Shown: positions 6,609 to 12,002, counted from the stretch's first letter. The stretch: 13,732 nt of DNA from Elusimicrobia bacterium CG08_land_8_20_14_0_20_59_10 (GCA_002779045.1 PEXO01000436.1:1-13732); one strand, 5' to 3'. Notes: a model not told the origin generated them from the letters alone. Translations and numbers: made by a program.

Positions 6609-7430
6609 TCACTTTCCCGCAGCCGGCCCCTCAAGAGCGCCGCCGCAGGCTGAACAGAAGACGGCGCTGCCTTCATGCCCCTCTTTGGCACAAAAGGGAC
6701 AGACCTTGGTGAACTCTTGTTTTGTACTCAGATTGGACAGCTCTACGGTCATGATACCGGTAGGCACGGCTATCAGGGCATAGCCGCATACCATCATGAA
6801 CGCCGCCAGGAACTGTCCGCAAACCGTACGCGGAACGATATCGCCGTAGCCCACGGTGGTCATGGTGACCACCGCCCAGTAGATGGACGCGGGGATACTG
6901 GTAAAGCCGTTCTCCGGTCCTTCAAGGAGATAGATCACCGCGCCTACGATAATTACCGTGCTGGCCGCGCCCCACATGAACACCACTATCTTGGGGCGGC
7001 TTTCCCTGAAAGCGGCGATGAGCATCAGCGTGGCCGTGGTATACCTGGTCAGCTTCAGCACGCGGAACACCCGCAGCAGCCGCAGCACGCGCACTGCCAT
7101 CAGCATCTGGGCGCCCGGGAACAGCAGGCTCAGATAGGTGGGGATGACGGAGACAAGGTCCACCACGCCGAAAAAGCTGAAAACATAGGAAAGCGGGCGG
7201 CGGAAAATAATTATCCGGGTTATGTATTCCACCGTGAACAGGATAGTGAAGAACCATTCGGCGGCCATAAGCCCCCGGCCGAACCGTTCTTTTACCGCGG
7301 CCACCGACTCCAGCGAAACGCAGATGGTACTTGCGATCACCGCCATTATCAGAACGATATCGAAAAGCCTCCCGCCGGGGGTCTCGGCCTCGAAAATTAT
7401 CCTGTAAAGTTCTTTCCTGATGTTCTTCAT
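6609..7430 (-). CDS. Six-TM voltage-gated-type potassium channel with C-terminal zinc ribbon
   Basis: The 273-residue product has the full Kv layout. S1 is at about 24-42, S2 at about 55-77 (with E69) and S3 at about 82-102. S4 carries a positive residue every third position (R114, R117, R120, R123, K126, R129). S5 is at about 148-169, the pore helix at 182-190, the K+ selectivity filter TTVGYGD at 191-197 and S6 at about 205-230. It should form a tetrameric inner-membrane K+ channel opened by depolarisation. After S6 the usual C-terminal coiled coil or ligand domain is replaced by a short zinc ribbon (C244/C247 and C259/C262). No Shine-Dalgarno is seen; a TAAAAT box lies 11 nt before the ATG. 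The gene is 40 nt downstream of the polytopic protein at 7471 and 44 nt upstream of the GYF_2-like gene. Confidence 0.93.
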   Translation of the reverse strand: MKNIRKELYRIIFEAETPGGRLFDIVLIMAVIASTICVSLESVAAVKERFGRGLMAAEWFFTILFTVEYITRIIIFRRPLSYVFSFFGVVDLVSVIPTYLSLLFPGAQMLMAVRVLRLLRVFRVLKLTRYTTATLMLIAAFRESRPKIVVFMWGAASTVIIVGAVIYLLEGPENGFTSIPASIYWAVVTMTTVGYGDIVPRTVCGQFLAAFMMVCGYALIAVPTGIMTVELSNLSTKQEFTKVCPFCAKEGHEGSAVFCSACGGALEGPAAGK

Positions 7431-7441
7431 GGTCTGCGCTT

Positions 7442-7447
7442 ATTTTA
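7442..7447 (-). promoter_or_regulatory. Putative -10 box (TAAAAT) for the channel gene
   Basis: TAAAAT on the minus strand lies in the 40-nt gap after the upstream gene, 11 nt before the ATG at 7430. It implies a leader of roughly 4-5 nt. The channel gene may thus have its own promoter inside a larger operon. Confidence 0.3.
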
Positions 7448-7470
7448 GCGAACGCCTCCGTCCCCCTTCT

Positions 7471-8541
7471 TTATCTCGAGAGCCAGTCCATTATCCCCAG
7501 CTCATAGCGGTAAAAAACAACGATAAGGACAGCCAGGGCCAGCAGGAAGAAGGCTATAAAGGCGTCCATGCCGCCGCGGCGGGGCGGCGGGGGAAGCATC
7601 AGGTTCTCTTCGCGCTCCCGCACATAACCGGCGTAGATATCGCACGCTGAAATGATATAGACGGGCCGCAGGAAGAGCATTACTATGCCCGTCGCGGAAA
7701 CTATCGGCAGGCCGGCCCATAAGTAGAAAGTGAAGATCCGGCTTTCGACAGGCGCCTTAAGGTCCAGCAGCTGCGGGAACATGACAAAGAATACTATCGT
7801 CCCCGCATAAGCCGCTATGCCGATGATCCAGCAGGCGGCGGAATAGCCCGCGCGCAGAAAGGCCACGTCGAGGAACTTGGCCTGTACAAGCAGCACGGAG
7901 CGTTTCCCGGCATCCACCAGCCCGCGGCCGGTGACCAGCGCCGGCAGTATGCCTATGGTGGCCAGCTTCCAGGCATAGTATATGGCCTCGCTCAGGGCTT
8001 TTTGCGCCGGGGTGCGGCGGTCGTTCTTTTTGGGCAGGCGGTCCAGGATGCGCATCACGGTCCACCAGCCGTCTATCCAGTGGAAGATCCACAGCGGCCA
8101 CACTTTGGGCAGCACCATTTTAAAGCACTCCGCTATGGTGGATTCCCTGCCCTGCCTGTTCAGGAAATGCACCGCCCCCATGCAGCCGGACAGCAGGCCC
8201 AGCGGGAAGGCCGTCAGGCCCACGCAGACGAATGACCAGGCAAAGAGCACCAGGTCCCCGACGCTGGCGCTGTTGGAATTAGAGGCTCGTTCCCAGGCGG
8301 CGGCGGGAATCCAGCCTATCATCTGCACCCAGAGATAATAACCGGCGGCTACGCAGAGCCACTGCAGAACGGCGAAAATAATCAGCTCTTTTTCAAGGAA
8401 GATAAGCCTTGCGCTGAACTTCGCGCGCCGCCGGAAATTGGCCAGCGCGGGGCCAAGCCGCGGCCTGCCCCCGGACATCCCGCCCAGGGCGCAGGCCTTC
8501 TCCTTCACCGCCTTCATTTCAGAATAATAGTTCCTGAACAT
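7471..8541 (-). CDS. Polytopic membrane protein of unknown function
   Basis: The 356-residue product has a basic cytoplasmic N-terminus (about 1-45) and hydrophobic segments near 50-75, 93-120, 185-205, 230-260, 270-295 and a final one at about 325-345 ending in YRYELGIMDWLSR. A Trp-rich loop (KVWPLWIFHWIDGWW) lies in the middle and a polyproline stretch (PPPPRR) before the last helix. I recognise no transporter, enzyme or receptor motif. GGAG (8547-8550) is 5 nt before the ATG, and a GC-rich hairpin precedes it. It is the first gene of the closely spaced series with the K+ channel and the GYF_2-like protein, so a role in the same membrane unit is possible but unproven. Confidence 0.8.
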   Translation of the reverse strand: MFRNYYSEMKAVKEKACALGGMSGGRPRLGPALANFRRRAKFSARLIFLEKELIIFAVLQWLCVAAGYYLWVQMIGWIPAAAWERASNSNSASVGDLVLFAWSFVCVGLTAFPLGLLSGCMGAVHFLNRQGRESTIAECFKMVLPKVWPLWIFHWIDGWWTVMRILDRLPKKNDRRTPAQKALSEAIYYAWKLATIGILPALVTGRGLVDAGKRSVLLVQAKFLDVAFLRAGYSAACWIIGIAAYAGTIVFFVMFPQLLDLKAPVESRIFTFYLWAGLPIVSATGIVMLFLRPVYIISACDIYAGYVREREENLMLPPPPRRGGMDAFIAFFLLALAVLIVVFYRYELGIMDWLSR

Positions 8542-8550
8542 ATCCGCTCC

Positions 8551-8572
8551 GGCGGGTCCCGCGGAACCCGCC
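8551..8572 (-). promoter_or_regulatory. Leader hairpin abutting the Shine-Dalgarno of the polytopic protein gene
   Basis: GGCGGGT (8551-8557) and ACCCGCC (8566-8572) pair perfectly across an 8-nt loop. On the minus strand this stem ends exactly where GGAG (8550-8547) begins, so its stability could affect ribosome access. No T-run follows, so it is not a terminator. Confidence 0.45.
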
Positions 8573-8848
8573 TGTCTATGATATAAAAAAATGCGGGGCC
8601 GCGTTAACCAACATGAAAAGGGCGCTTCCTTAGCGCAAAGCCTTTTTGGATATCAGCTATCCTGTGGTATCCGTACCAGTTACGAACTTCGGAAAGGAAA
8701 CCGCCTTATGGACATATACATCTTAGCGCGGCGCGTTAACGAACGCGCGGGTATTCGCATTTTCAAAACAGCGGCAAATGGCCCCAGACCGACCCTGGCC
8801 GCAGGGGCAGGCCTTGACGCGGAATGCGGCCGCATAATCCGCACGAAG
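8573..8848. other. Gene-poor, structure-rich intergenic region
   Basis: About 290 bases separate the divergent genes starting at 8541 and 8865. On the plus strand there is GCGC-7 nt-GCGC (8622-8636) followed by AAAGCC and TTTTT. Next come GGATA-TCAGC-TATCC (8648-8662) and GGTA-TCCG-TACC (about 8666-8677). Finally there is a perfect 7-bp hairpin at 8731-8748. The string GCGCAAAGCC (8633-8642) recalls a conserved block of c-di-GMP-I (GEMM) riboswitches, but the remaining consensus is not clearly present. Imperfect direct repeats (CGCGTTAACnAAC at 8600 and 8732; CTTAGCGC at 8629 and 8722) are also seen. An untranslated RNA, a decayed gene or chance are all possible. Confidence 0.35.
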
Positions 8849-8866
8849 TGCTAGAATATGTGTCAT
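8723..8866 (-). CDS. Possible tiny Cys-rich ORF (47 aa) with SEC-C-like motif
   Basis: An ATG at 8866 opens a 47-codon minus-strand frame ending in TAA at 8723. Residues 20-33 read CPCGQGRSGAICRC, that is CxC-x8-CxC, close to the CPCGSGxxxxxCC pattern of SEC-C zinc motifs. Its first bases overlap the start of the gene at 8865 on the other strand. There is no Shine-Dalgarno or promoter, so it may be a chance frame or the remnant of a larger SEC-C protein. Confidence that it is expressed is low. Confidence 0.2.
   Translation of the reverse strand: MTHILALRADYAAAFRVKACPCGQGRSGAICRCFENANTRAFVNAPR
8731..8748. repeat. Perfect 7-bp hairpin with AACG loop
   Basis: GCGCGTT (8731-8737), loop AACG and AACGCGC (8742-8748). 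There is no T-run on either side. The 5' half belongs to the second copy of the direct repeat CGCGTTAACnAAC. Confidence 0.5.
8849..8857 (+). promoter_or_regulatory. Extended -10 (TGC-TAGAAT), leaderless-type promoter
   Basis: TGCTAGAAT ends 7 nt before the ATG at 8865, so the predicted transcription start coincides with the start codon. No Shine-Dalgarno is present. This argues that the structured region upstream is not the leader of this gene. Confidence 0.5.
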
Positions 8867-9272
8867 GAGGCTGAAGGAACTTCTGCGGGTGCTGATAACC
8901 ACTGAAATGGAGGATATCTCCGTTTACGAAGTGGAGGCGGAAGCCTTCGGGGAAGCCCCCGGGCACGGAACCGCGATACGCGGGCTTTTCCTCGGCCTGG
9001 CCGAGGAAAAAAGGGACCGGCTTAAGACACTGCGCCGCATTTCCAAAGATGGCATCGGTTTTCGCCAGCGCAAGACCGAAGCTGCGCGCTCCATTGAAGC
9101 CTCCCTGCGCGCGCATGCCGCCCGCGCGGAAAGAAGCGCGGCGCTTTACACCAGCCTGCTGAAAGAGCTTCATAAACCGGAATATAAGGAAGCCGTTGCG
9201 GATATGCTGACGGGGGAACGCCGCTTCCTTGAGGACCTGCGGGCGCTTCAGAAGCGGATAAAACGGCCGTAA
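8865..9272 (+). CDS. Ferritin/rubrerythrin-fold helical-bundle protein without canonical metal ligands
   Basis: The 135-residue product is all-helical, with four helices spaced like a rubrerythrin bundle: TEMEDISVYEVEAEAF (13-28), GLAEEKRDRLKTL (44-56), AERSAALYTSLLKEL (88-102) and TGERRFLEDLRAL (116-128). Rubrerythrin-type di-iron sites use E...ExxH twice. Here the acids partly remain (E14, E47/E48, E89, E118) but the ExxH histidines are replaced by basic or other residues. It is probably not a standard di-iron oxidase or peroxidase, perhaps a structural or DNA/metal-binding derivative. The resemblance is at the pattern level and the family is not certain. The gene has its own leaderless-type promoter and a strong terminator, so it is monocistronic. 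Confidence 0.72.
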   Translation: MRLKELLRVLITTEMEDISVYEVEAEAFGEAPGHGTAIRGLFLGLAEEKRDRLKTLRRISKDGIGFRQRKTEAARSIEASLRAHAARAERSAALYTSLLKELHKPEYKEAVADMLTGERRFLEDLRALQKRIKRP

Positions 9273-9294
9273 AAACCGCTCCGCCCCCCCTGGC

Positions 9295-9323
9295 GCGCGC
9301 CGCTCCACGGCGCGCTTTTTTTT
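9295..9323 (+). terminator. Rho-independent terminator
   Basis: GCGCGCC (9295-9301), a 7-nt loop and GGCGCGC (9309-9315) are followed by eight T (9316-9323). It ends the transcript of the gene at 8865-9272. Confidence 0.9.
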
Positions 9324-9329
9324 AGCCTG

Positions 9330-9851
9330 TCACCAGCGGTTCTTGTGCACCTGTCCCGGTTCGTATTTATCCTTGGCCCGCGGTTCACCAGCGGGAACGC
9401 CTAAAGGGATAAGGTTAAGCGGCACAATATGCTCCGGTATGCCAAGTATTTTCCTGGCGGCGATAACGCGGTCAGCCTCCGGGAACAGCGCCGTCCAAAC
9501 GGCTCCAAGTCCTATCGCTTCGGCCGCCAGAAGGATGTTCTCTGTGGCGGCGCTGCAGTCTATCAGCCAGTAGAGGGCTTCCCCCCCGCCGTACTGGCGC
9601 CGCAGATCGCCTGTAACGATTATCGCTGCGGGGGCCTTCGCCGCCATTTTTGCGTACGGCAGGGCTTCAGCGAGCTGCTTGAGCAAAGATTTATCCGTGA
9701 CGATGATAAAATCCCAGGGCCGGGTATCCACGGCGCTCGGCGCTGCCATCCCGGCCTTTACCAGTTGCGCCAACTGCTCCTCGCTGACCGCATCAGCAGT
9801 AAAAGTGCGCACGCTCTTGCGTTCCATGATGTTTTTTAACGCTTCGTTCAT
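9330..9851 (-). CDS. Nitroreductase-family FMN oxidoreductase
   Basis: The 173-residue protein begins with the classical nitroreductase start: a helix followed by ERKSVRTF (10-17), whose R/S/R residues bind the FMN phosphate. AAPSAVDTRPWDFIIV follows, then LIDCSAATENILLAAEAIGLGAVW (the dimer-interface helix with the G-L-G-A-V-W strand) and a C-terminal IPLGVPAGEP flavin-side strand. It should be a homodimeric cytoplasmic NAD(P)H-dependent flavoenzyme; the substrate cannot be predicted. The frame stays open upstream to 10103, but the ATG at 9851 is chosen because the homology starts there. AAGGA lies about 8 nt before it, and the ATG overlaps the stop of the upstream small membrane protein (ATGA), indicating translational coupling. 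Confidence 0.9.
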   Translation of the reverse strand: MNEALKNIMERKSVRTFTADAVSEEQLAQLVKAGMAAPSAVDTRPWDFIIVTDKSLLKQLAEALPYAKMAAKAPAAIIVTGDLRRQYGGGEALYWLIDCSAATENILLAAEAIGLGAVWTALFPEADRVIAARKILGIPEHIVPLNLIPLGVPAGEPRAKDKYEPGQVHKNRW

Positions 9852-10087
9852 TGTTCCCGTCCTTGGTCCCTGGATTCGGCCATTCCCGCTCCCCTGCCCA
9901 GTCGGCGGAAGATACGCGCTGGCAGCATGATGACGGCGCCCAGAAAAGAGAAAACGCCGTCCACCGCCATACCCAGCAGGCGAAAGGGCAGCAGTAATAA
10001 CCAGATCACGGGATACAGCGCCAGCGCCAGAAGGGCCAGCGGCCAGCAGAGAACAAGAAGTATCAGCCAAAGCAGAAAAGTCAGCAT
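9848..10087 (-). CDS. Small hydrophobic membrane protein (79 aa)
   Basis: The product is dominated by a Leu-rich hydrophobic stretch (residues 2-33), probably one long or two short membrane helices. A second hydrophobic part (about 38-55) follows, then a basic tail with RIFRRLGRG (61-69). I know no family. The ATG at 10087 is preferred over the in-frame GTG at 10096, because AAGGG sits at a better distance from the ATG and would touch the GTG. Its TGA overlaps the ATG of the nitroreductase (ATGA), so the two form an operon. Confidence 0.7.
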   Translation of the reverse strand: MLTFLLWLILLVLCWPLALLALALYPVIWLLLLPFRLLGMAVDGVFSFLGAVIMLPARIFRRLGRGAGMAESRDQGREQ

Positions 10088-10146
10088 CGTTTTCACCCTT
10101 CACTTCGCGGCGTGACCCGGCGTCCCCATTTTTCCGTCGCCCAGCT

Positions 10147-10152
10147 ATTCTA
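10147..10152 (-). promoter_or_regulatory. Putative -10 box (TAGAAT) for the small-membrane-protein/nitroreductase operon
   Basis: TTTTTGTAGAATA on the minus strand (10158-10146) is identical to the 13-mer before the gene starting at 623. It would give a leader of about 50-55 nt here. CCAG/CTGG arms (10141-10144, 10159-10162) flank it. Confidence 0.4.
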
Positions 10153-10168
10153 CAAAAACTGGACCGCC

Positions 10169-10211
10169 GGGTCCCCCCGGAAACCCGCCCGGAAGGGAAA
10201 AGCGGGGACCC
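10169..10211. repeat. Inverted repeat GGGTCCCC / GGGGACCC
   Basis: 8-bp perfect arms at 10169-10176 and 10204-10211 enclose 27 nt. It lies between the divergent operon at 10087 and the RRM gene, upstream of both putative promoters. There is no T-run. It could be a protein-binding or structural element. Confidence 0.35.
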
Positions 10212-10255
10212 AGGACATTTGGCCCATTGTACCTATATACCTTTTTCCGGATTAA

Positions 10256-10264
10256 TGTCATAAT
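10256..10264 (+). promoter_or_regulatory. Putative extended -10 (TGT-CATAAT) of the RRM gene
   Basis: TGTCATAAT lies 119 nt before the RRM start codon. An alternative pairing is TTGTAC (10227-10232) with ATTAAT (10251-10256) at 18-nt spacing. Either predicts a leader of more than 100 nt. Confidence 0.4.
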
Positions 10265-10382
10265 ATAGGTGCAGTAAACCAGAACTCAAGTTTTTGAAGC
10301 CTATTCTACCAGGCAACATCGGAAAAGATAGAGCGAAAGAGAGTTGAGTCAGGTAACTAGAGTTGCTAAGGAGAATAGTAAA
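10265..10382 (+). promoter_or_regulatory. Long 5' leader and ribosome binding site of the RRM gene
   Basis: This A-rich, gene-free leader contains GCCT-ATTCTACC-AGGC (10299-10314 region), two GAGTTG copies (10341 and 10360) and the Shine-Dalgarno AAGGAG (10368-10373) 9 nt before the ATG. Long structured leaders are typical of cold-inducible RNA-binding protein mRNAs, so thermoregulation or autoregulation is plausible but inferred. Confidence 0.45.
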
Positions 10383-10712
10383 ATGAGCAAGAGAATATAC
10401 GTGGGCGGTCTGCCCTTCAAAACCACCGAAGAGGAAATGAACGCCCTTTTCACGACATACGGCCAGGTTACCAGCGCCAAGCTGATCACCGATAAATACT
10501 CCGGCCAGTCCCGCGGTTTCGGCTTCGTCGAGATGCCGGATGACGCGGAAGCGGCTGCAGCCATGGAAAAGCTGAACGGCTCCGATTTCGGAGGCCGCAA
10601 GCTGACCATTAACGAAGCTCGCCCGATGGAAGCCCGCACCGGCGGTGGTGATCGCGGCGGTCGCGGCGGTGGTGATCGCGGCGGTCGCGGCGGCTACGGC
10701 GACAAGTGGTGA
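10383..10712 (+). CDS. RRM-domain RNA-binding protein with RGG tail
   Basis: The 109-residue protein is a single RNA recognition motif plus a Gly/Arg tail. RNP2 is IYVGGL (5-10) and RNP1 is RGFGFVEM (44-51), with the aromatic residues that stack on RNA. The C-terminus (about 85-109) is an RGG-type tail containing two exact GGGDRGGR units. Such proteins in cyanobacteria and other bacteria bind single-stranded RNA and are often cold-induced chaperones. The ATG at 10383 is chosen because the RRM starts immediately after it and AAGGAG precedes it by 9 nt; an upstream in-frame ATG at 10344 lacks support. The gene has its own promoter, a long leader and a strong terminator. Confidence 0.95.
   Translation: MSKRIYVGGLPFKTTEEEMNALFTTYGQVTSAKLITDKYSGQSRGFGFVEMPDDAEAAAAMEKLNGSDFGGRKLTINEARPMEARTGGGDRGGRGGGDRGGRGGYGDKW
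10641..10688 (+). repeat. Tandem 24-bp repeat encoding the RGG tail
   Basis: Two identical 24-bp units (10641-10664, 10665-10688), plus a partial third, encode GGGDRGGR twice. The exact DNA identity implies recent duplication or slippage, so the tail length may vary among strains. Confidence 0.85.
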
Positions 10713-10733
10713 TTAAAATCCTTTAACGGTTTT

Positions 10734-10767
10734 AAACCGTCCGCCTCTATGGCGGACGGTTTTTTTT
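10734..10767 (+). terminator. Rho-independent terminator of the RRM gene
   Basis: AAACCGTCCGCC (10734-10745), loop TCTAT and GGCGGACGGTTT (10751-10762) form a 12-bp perfect stem with T continuing to 10767. Confidence 0.95.
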
Positions 10768-10915
10768 GGGCTGCCCGGCGCATCTCCATGGCTCCGACCT
10801 CTTATTCCCCCTTATTCCTCCTTTCGGACCATATACCCATATCATCAGGGGGCTTTTGCGGCCGGGGTTCTGGGTCCCGGGTTACCTGACAACAGCGCTT
10901 CATGGTGCTACCCTA

Positions 10916-10924
10916 TGGTATACG
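10916..10924 (+). promoter_or_regulatory. Putative extended -10 (TGG-TATACG)
   Basis: TGGTATACG lies 27 nt before the ATG at 10952, giving a leader of about 20 nt that contains the Shine-Dalgarno. There is no clear -35. The rest of 10768-10951 shows no gene. Confidence 0.35.
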
Positions 10925-10951
10925 GCTTATACAGGTCAAGGGAGAAAGCGC

Positions 10952-11752
10952 ATGAAAAACAATACAGGAAAAATGATCGCGGCGGTGCTGATGTTCGCCG
11001 GGACGCAGATAGCCGCGGCGGGCGGCTCAAAAGCTTACAATGAACTCGGCGGCTTGGCCATGAACGCAGGGATCCCTGCCTTAGTCGGGACCACGGCGAA
11101 ATTACCGACCCCTGACAGGATGCTGCCGGACGGGCAGAGGATACAGCGCTATGACCTGCTGCTTAAAGAAGGAAAGATCTCTCAAGATGAATACGACTCG
11201 CTTGTGGCCGGCCTGTGCGCCCTGGCCAATATGGAAGCCCTGGCCGCCGGCCGGCCGGCGCCTTATCCTGAGCTTATGCCGGCGGAACCGCGGCATCTTA
11301 CTTCAGCACAGAAGGCGGCCCGCTATAAAAAGCTCCTTGACGAGGGGAAGCTCTCGCGCGAGGAATATGACTGGCTTATGGGCGGTCTGAACGACCTCGA
11401 CCAGACTTTTAAGTCCGGGCAGGCGTTCGCGCTGGACATCGGCAACAGGGCACACAAGACCGTGTGGACTACTCTGCGCATTACCGGGCAGCTCGATACG
11501 GTTTTTTTCCGCGCCGGCGATCGTAAAATAGCCGGATTCCCTGTTTGGCGCGAAGGGAATTCCGCCCGCGCCTCACAACAGCTTGCCGACAGGCTGGACG
11601 GTGTTTTTGTGGGCATCCACGGGGCGAAAAGAAATGTCCCGGGAGCCCGTCAAACGCTTGCCGGGCTCCTGACCGCGGGACGGGACGGCGAAAAGGATGT
11701 CCGCTGGCTGTCCGACAGGATCGACGAGCTTTACACCTTCTGGAAAGAATAA
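10952..11752 (+). CDS. Secreted protein with two SHOCT-like repeats, function unknown
   Basis: The 266-residue product has a Sec signal peptide (hydrophobic 8-23, likely cleavage near IAAA). Two copies of a SHOCT-like motif follow: RYDLLLKEGKISQDEYDSL (66-84) and RYKKLLDEGKLSREEYDWL (124-142), each matching the L..L...GkIs.eEYd pattern. The C-terminal half is polar with no family I recognise. SHOCT motifs are usually single and C-terminal in cytoplasmic or membrane proteins, thought to promote oligomerisation; two internal copies in an exported protein are unusual. The frame extends upstream to 10766, but AAGGGAG (10938-10944) 7 nt before the ATG and the signal peptide fix the start. A strong terminator follows. 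Confidence 0.85.
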   Translation: MKNNTGKMIAAVLMFAGTQIAAAGGSKAYNELGGLAMNAGIPALVGTTAKLPTPDRMLPDGQRIQRYDLLLKEGKISQDEYDSLVAGLCALANMEALAAGRPAPYPELMPAEPRHLTSAQKAARYKKLLDEGKLSREEYDWLMGGLNDLDQTFKSGQAFALDIGNRAHKTVWTTLRITGQLDTVFFRAGDRKIAGFPVWREGNSARASQQLADRLDGVFVGIHGAKRNVPGARQTLAGLLTAGRDGEKDVRWLSDRIDELYTFWKE

Positions 11753-11783
11753 CCGGCACGGGAAAAAGCCGCCGCAGGGTCTG

Positions 11784-11814
11784 ACCGCCGGGGAAGTTTC
11801 CCCGGCGGTTTTTT
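11784..11814 (+). terminator. Rho-independent terminator
   Basis: ACCGCCGGGGAA (11784-11795) and TTCCCCGGCGGT (11798-11809) form a long near-loopless stem with T continuing to 11814. It ends the SHOCT-like gene transcript. Confidence 0.9.
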
Positions 11815-11826
11815 GAACAATGGCCC

Positions 11827-11867
11827 CCCTGCGTCCTTCATCCGGATGGTCCCGCAAAACCGCAGGG
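11827..11867. repeat. Inverted repeat with internal palindrome
   Basis: CCCTGCG (11827-11833) and CGCAGGG (11861-11867) enclose the palindrome CATCCGGATG (11839-11848). It lies in the 250-base gap between the SHOCT-like gene and the EamA gene. It could be an operator or a cruciform; it has no T-run. Confidence 0.35.
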
Positions 11868-11916
11868 CTTCCCCGGCGGCCCGCACATATAGCTGTCCCT
11901 TGTTTCCGGAAATAGT

Positions 11917-11922
11917 TAAAAT
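11917..11922 (+). promoter_or_regulatory. Putative -10 box (TAAAAT) for the EamA gene
   Basis: TAAAAT lies 80 nt before the ATG at 12003 and just after the palindrome TTCCGGAA. No strong -35 is visible. Confidence 0.3.
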
Positions 11923-12002
11923 AGAGTAACACGGCGCCGCTTTCTTTACCAGGTGTCCTGTTCCCGGAACCCCGAATTACCGACCGCTTTAGAGAAGAGA
12001 CC

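Noticed and set aside
6675..7448. 257-codon plus-strand frame over the K+ channel
   Set aside because: It is His/Gly-rich noise complementary to the Kv channel with the TVGYGD filter.
8680..8710. GGAAAGGAAACCGCC as a possible SRP RNA tip
   Set aside because: The conserved CAGG...GGAA...AGCAG arrangement of bacterial SRP RNA is not met, so no ffs gene is called.
8591..8854. 87-codon plus-strand frame in the structured gap
   Set aside because: It has no Shine-Dalgarno and no domain; it covers hairpins and repeats, so it is more likely non-coding.
8763..9308. 181-codon minus-strand frame over the ferritin-fold gene
   Set aside because: It runs through the terminator and promoter of the plus-strand gene and shows no domain.
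9330..10103. Long 257-codon form of the nitroreductase
   Set aside because: The extra N-terminus overlaps the small membrane protein in another frame and has no homology; the ATG at 9851 with ATGA overlap fits better.
10766..10951. N-terminal extension of the SHOCT-like protein
   Set aside because: The extension begins in the terminator of the RRM gene and would bury the signal peptide; the ATG at 10952 has AAGGGAG.
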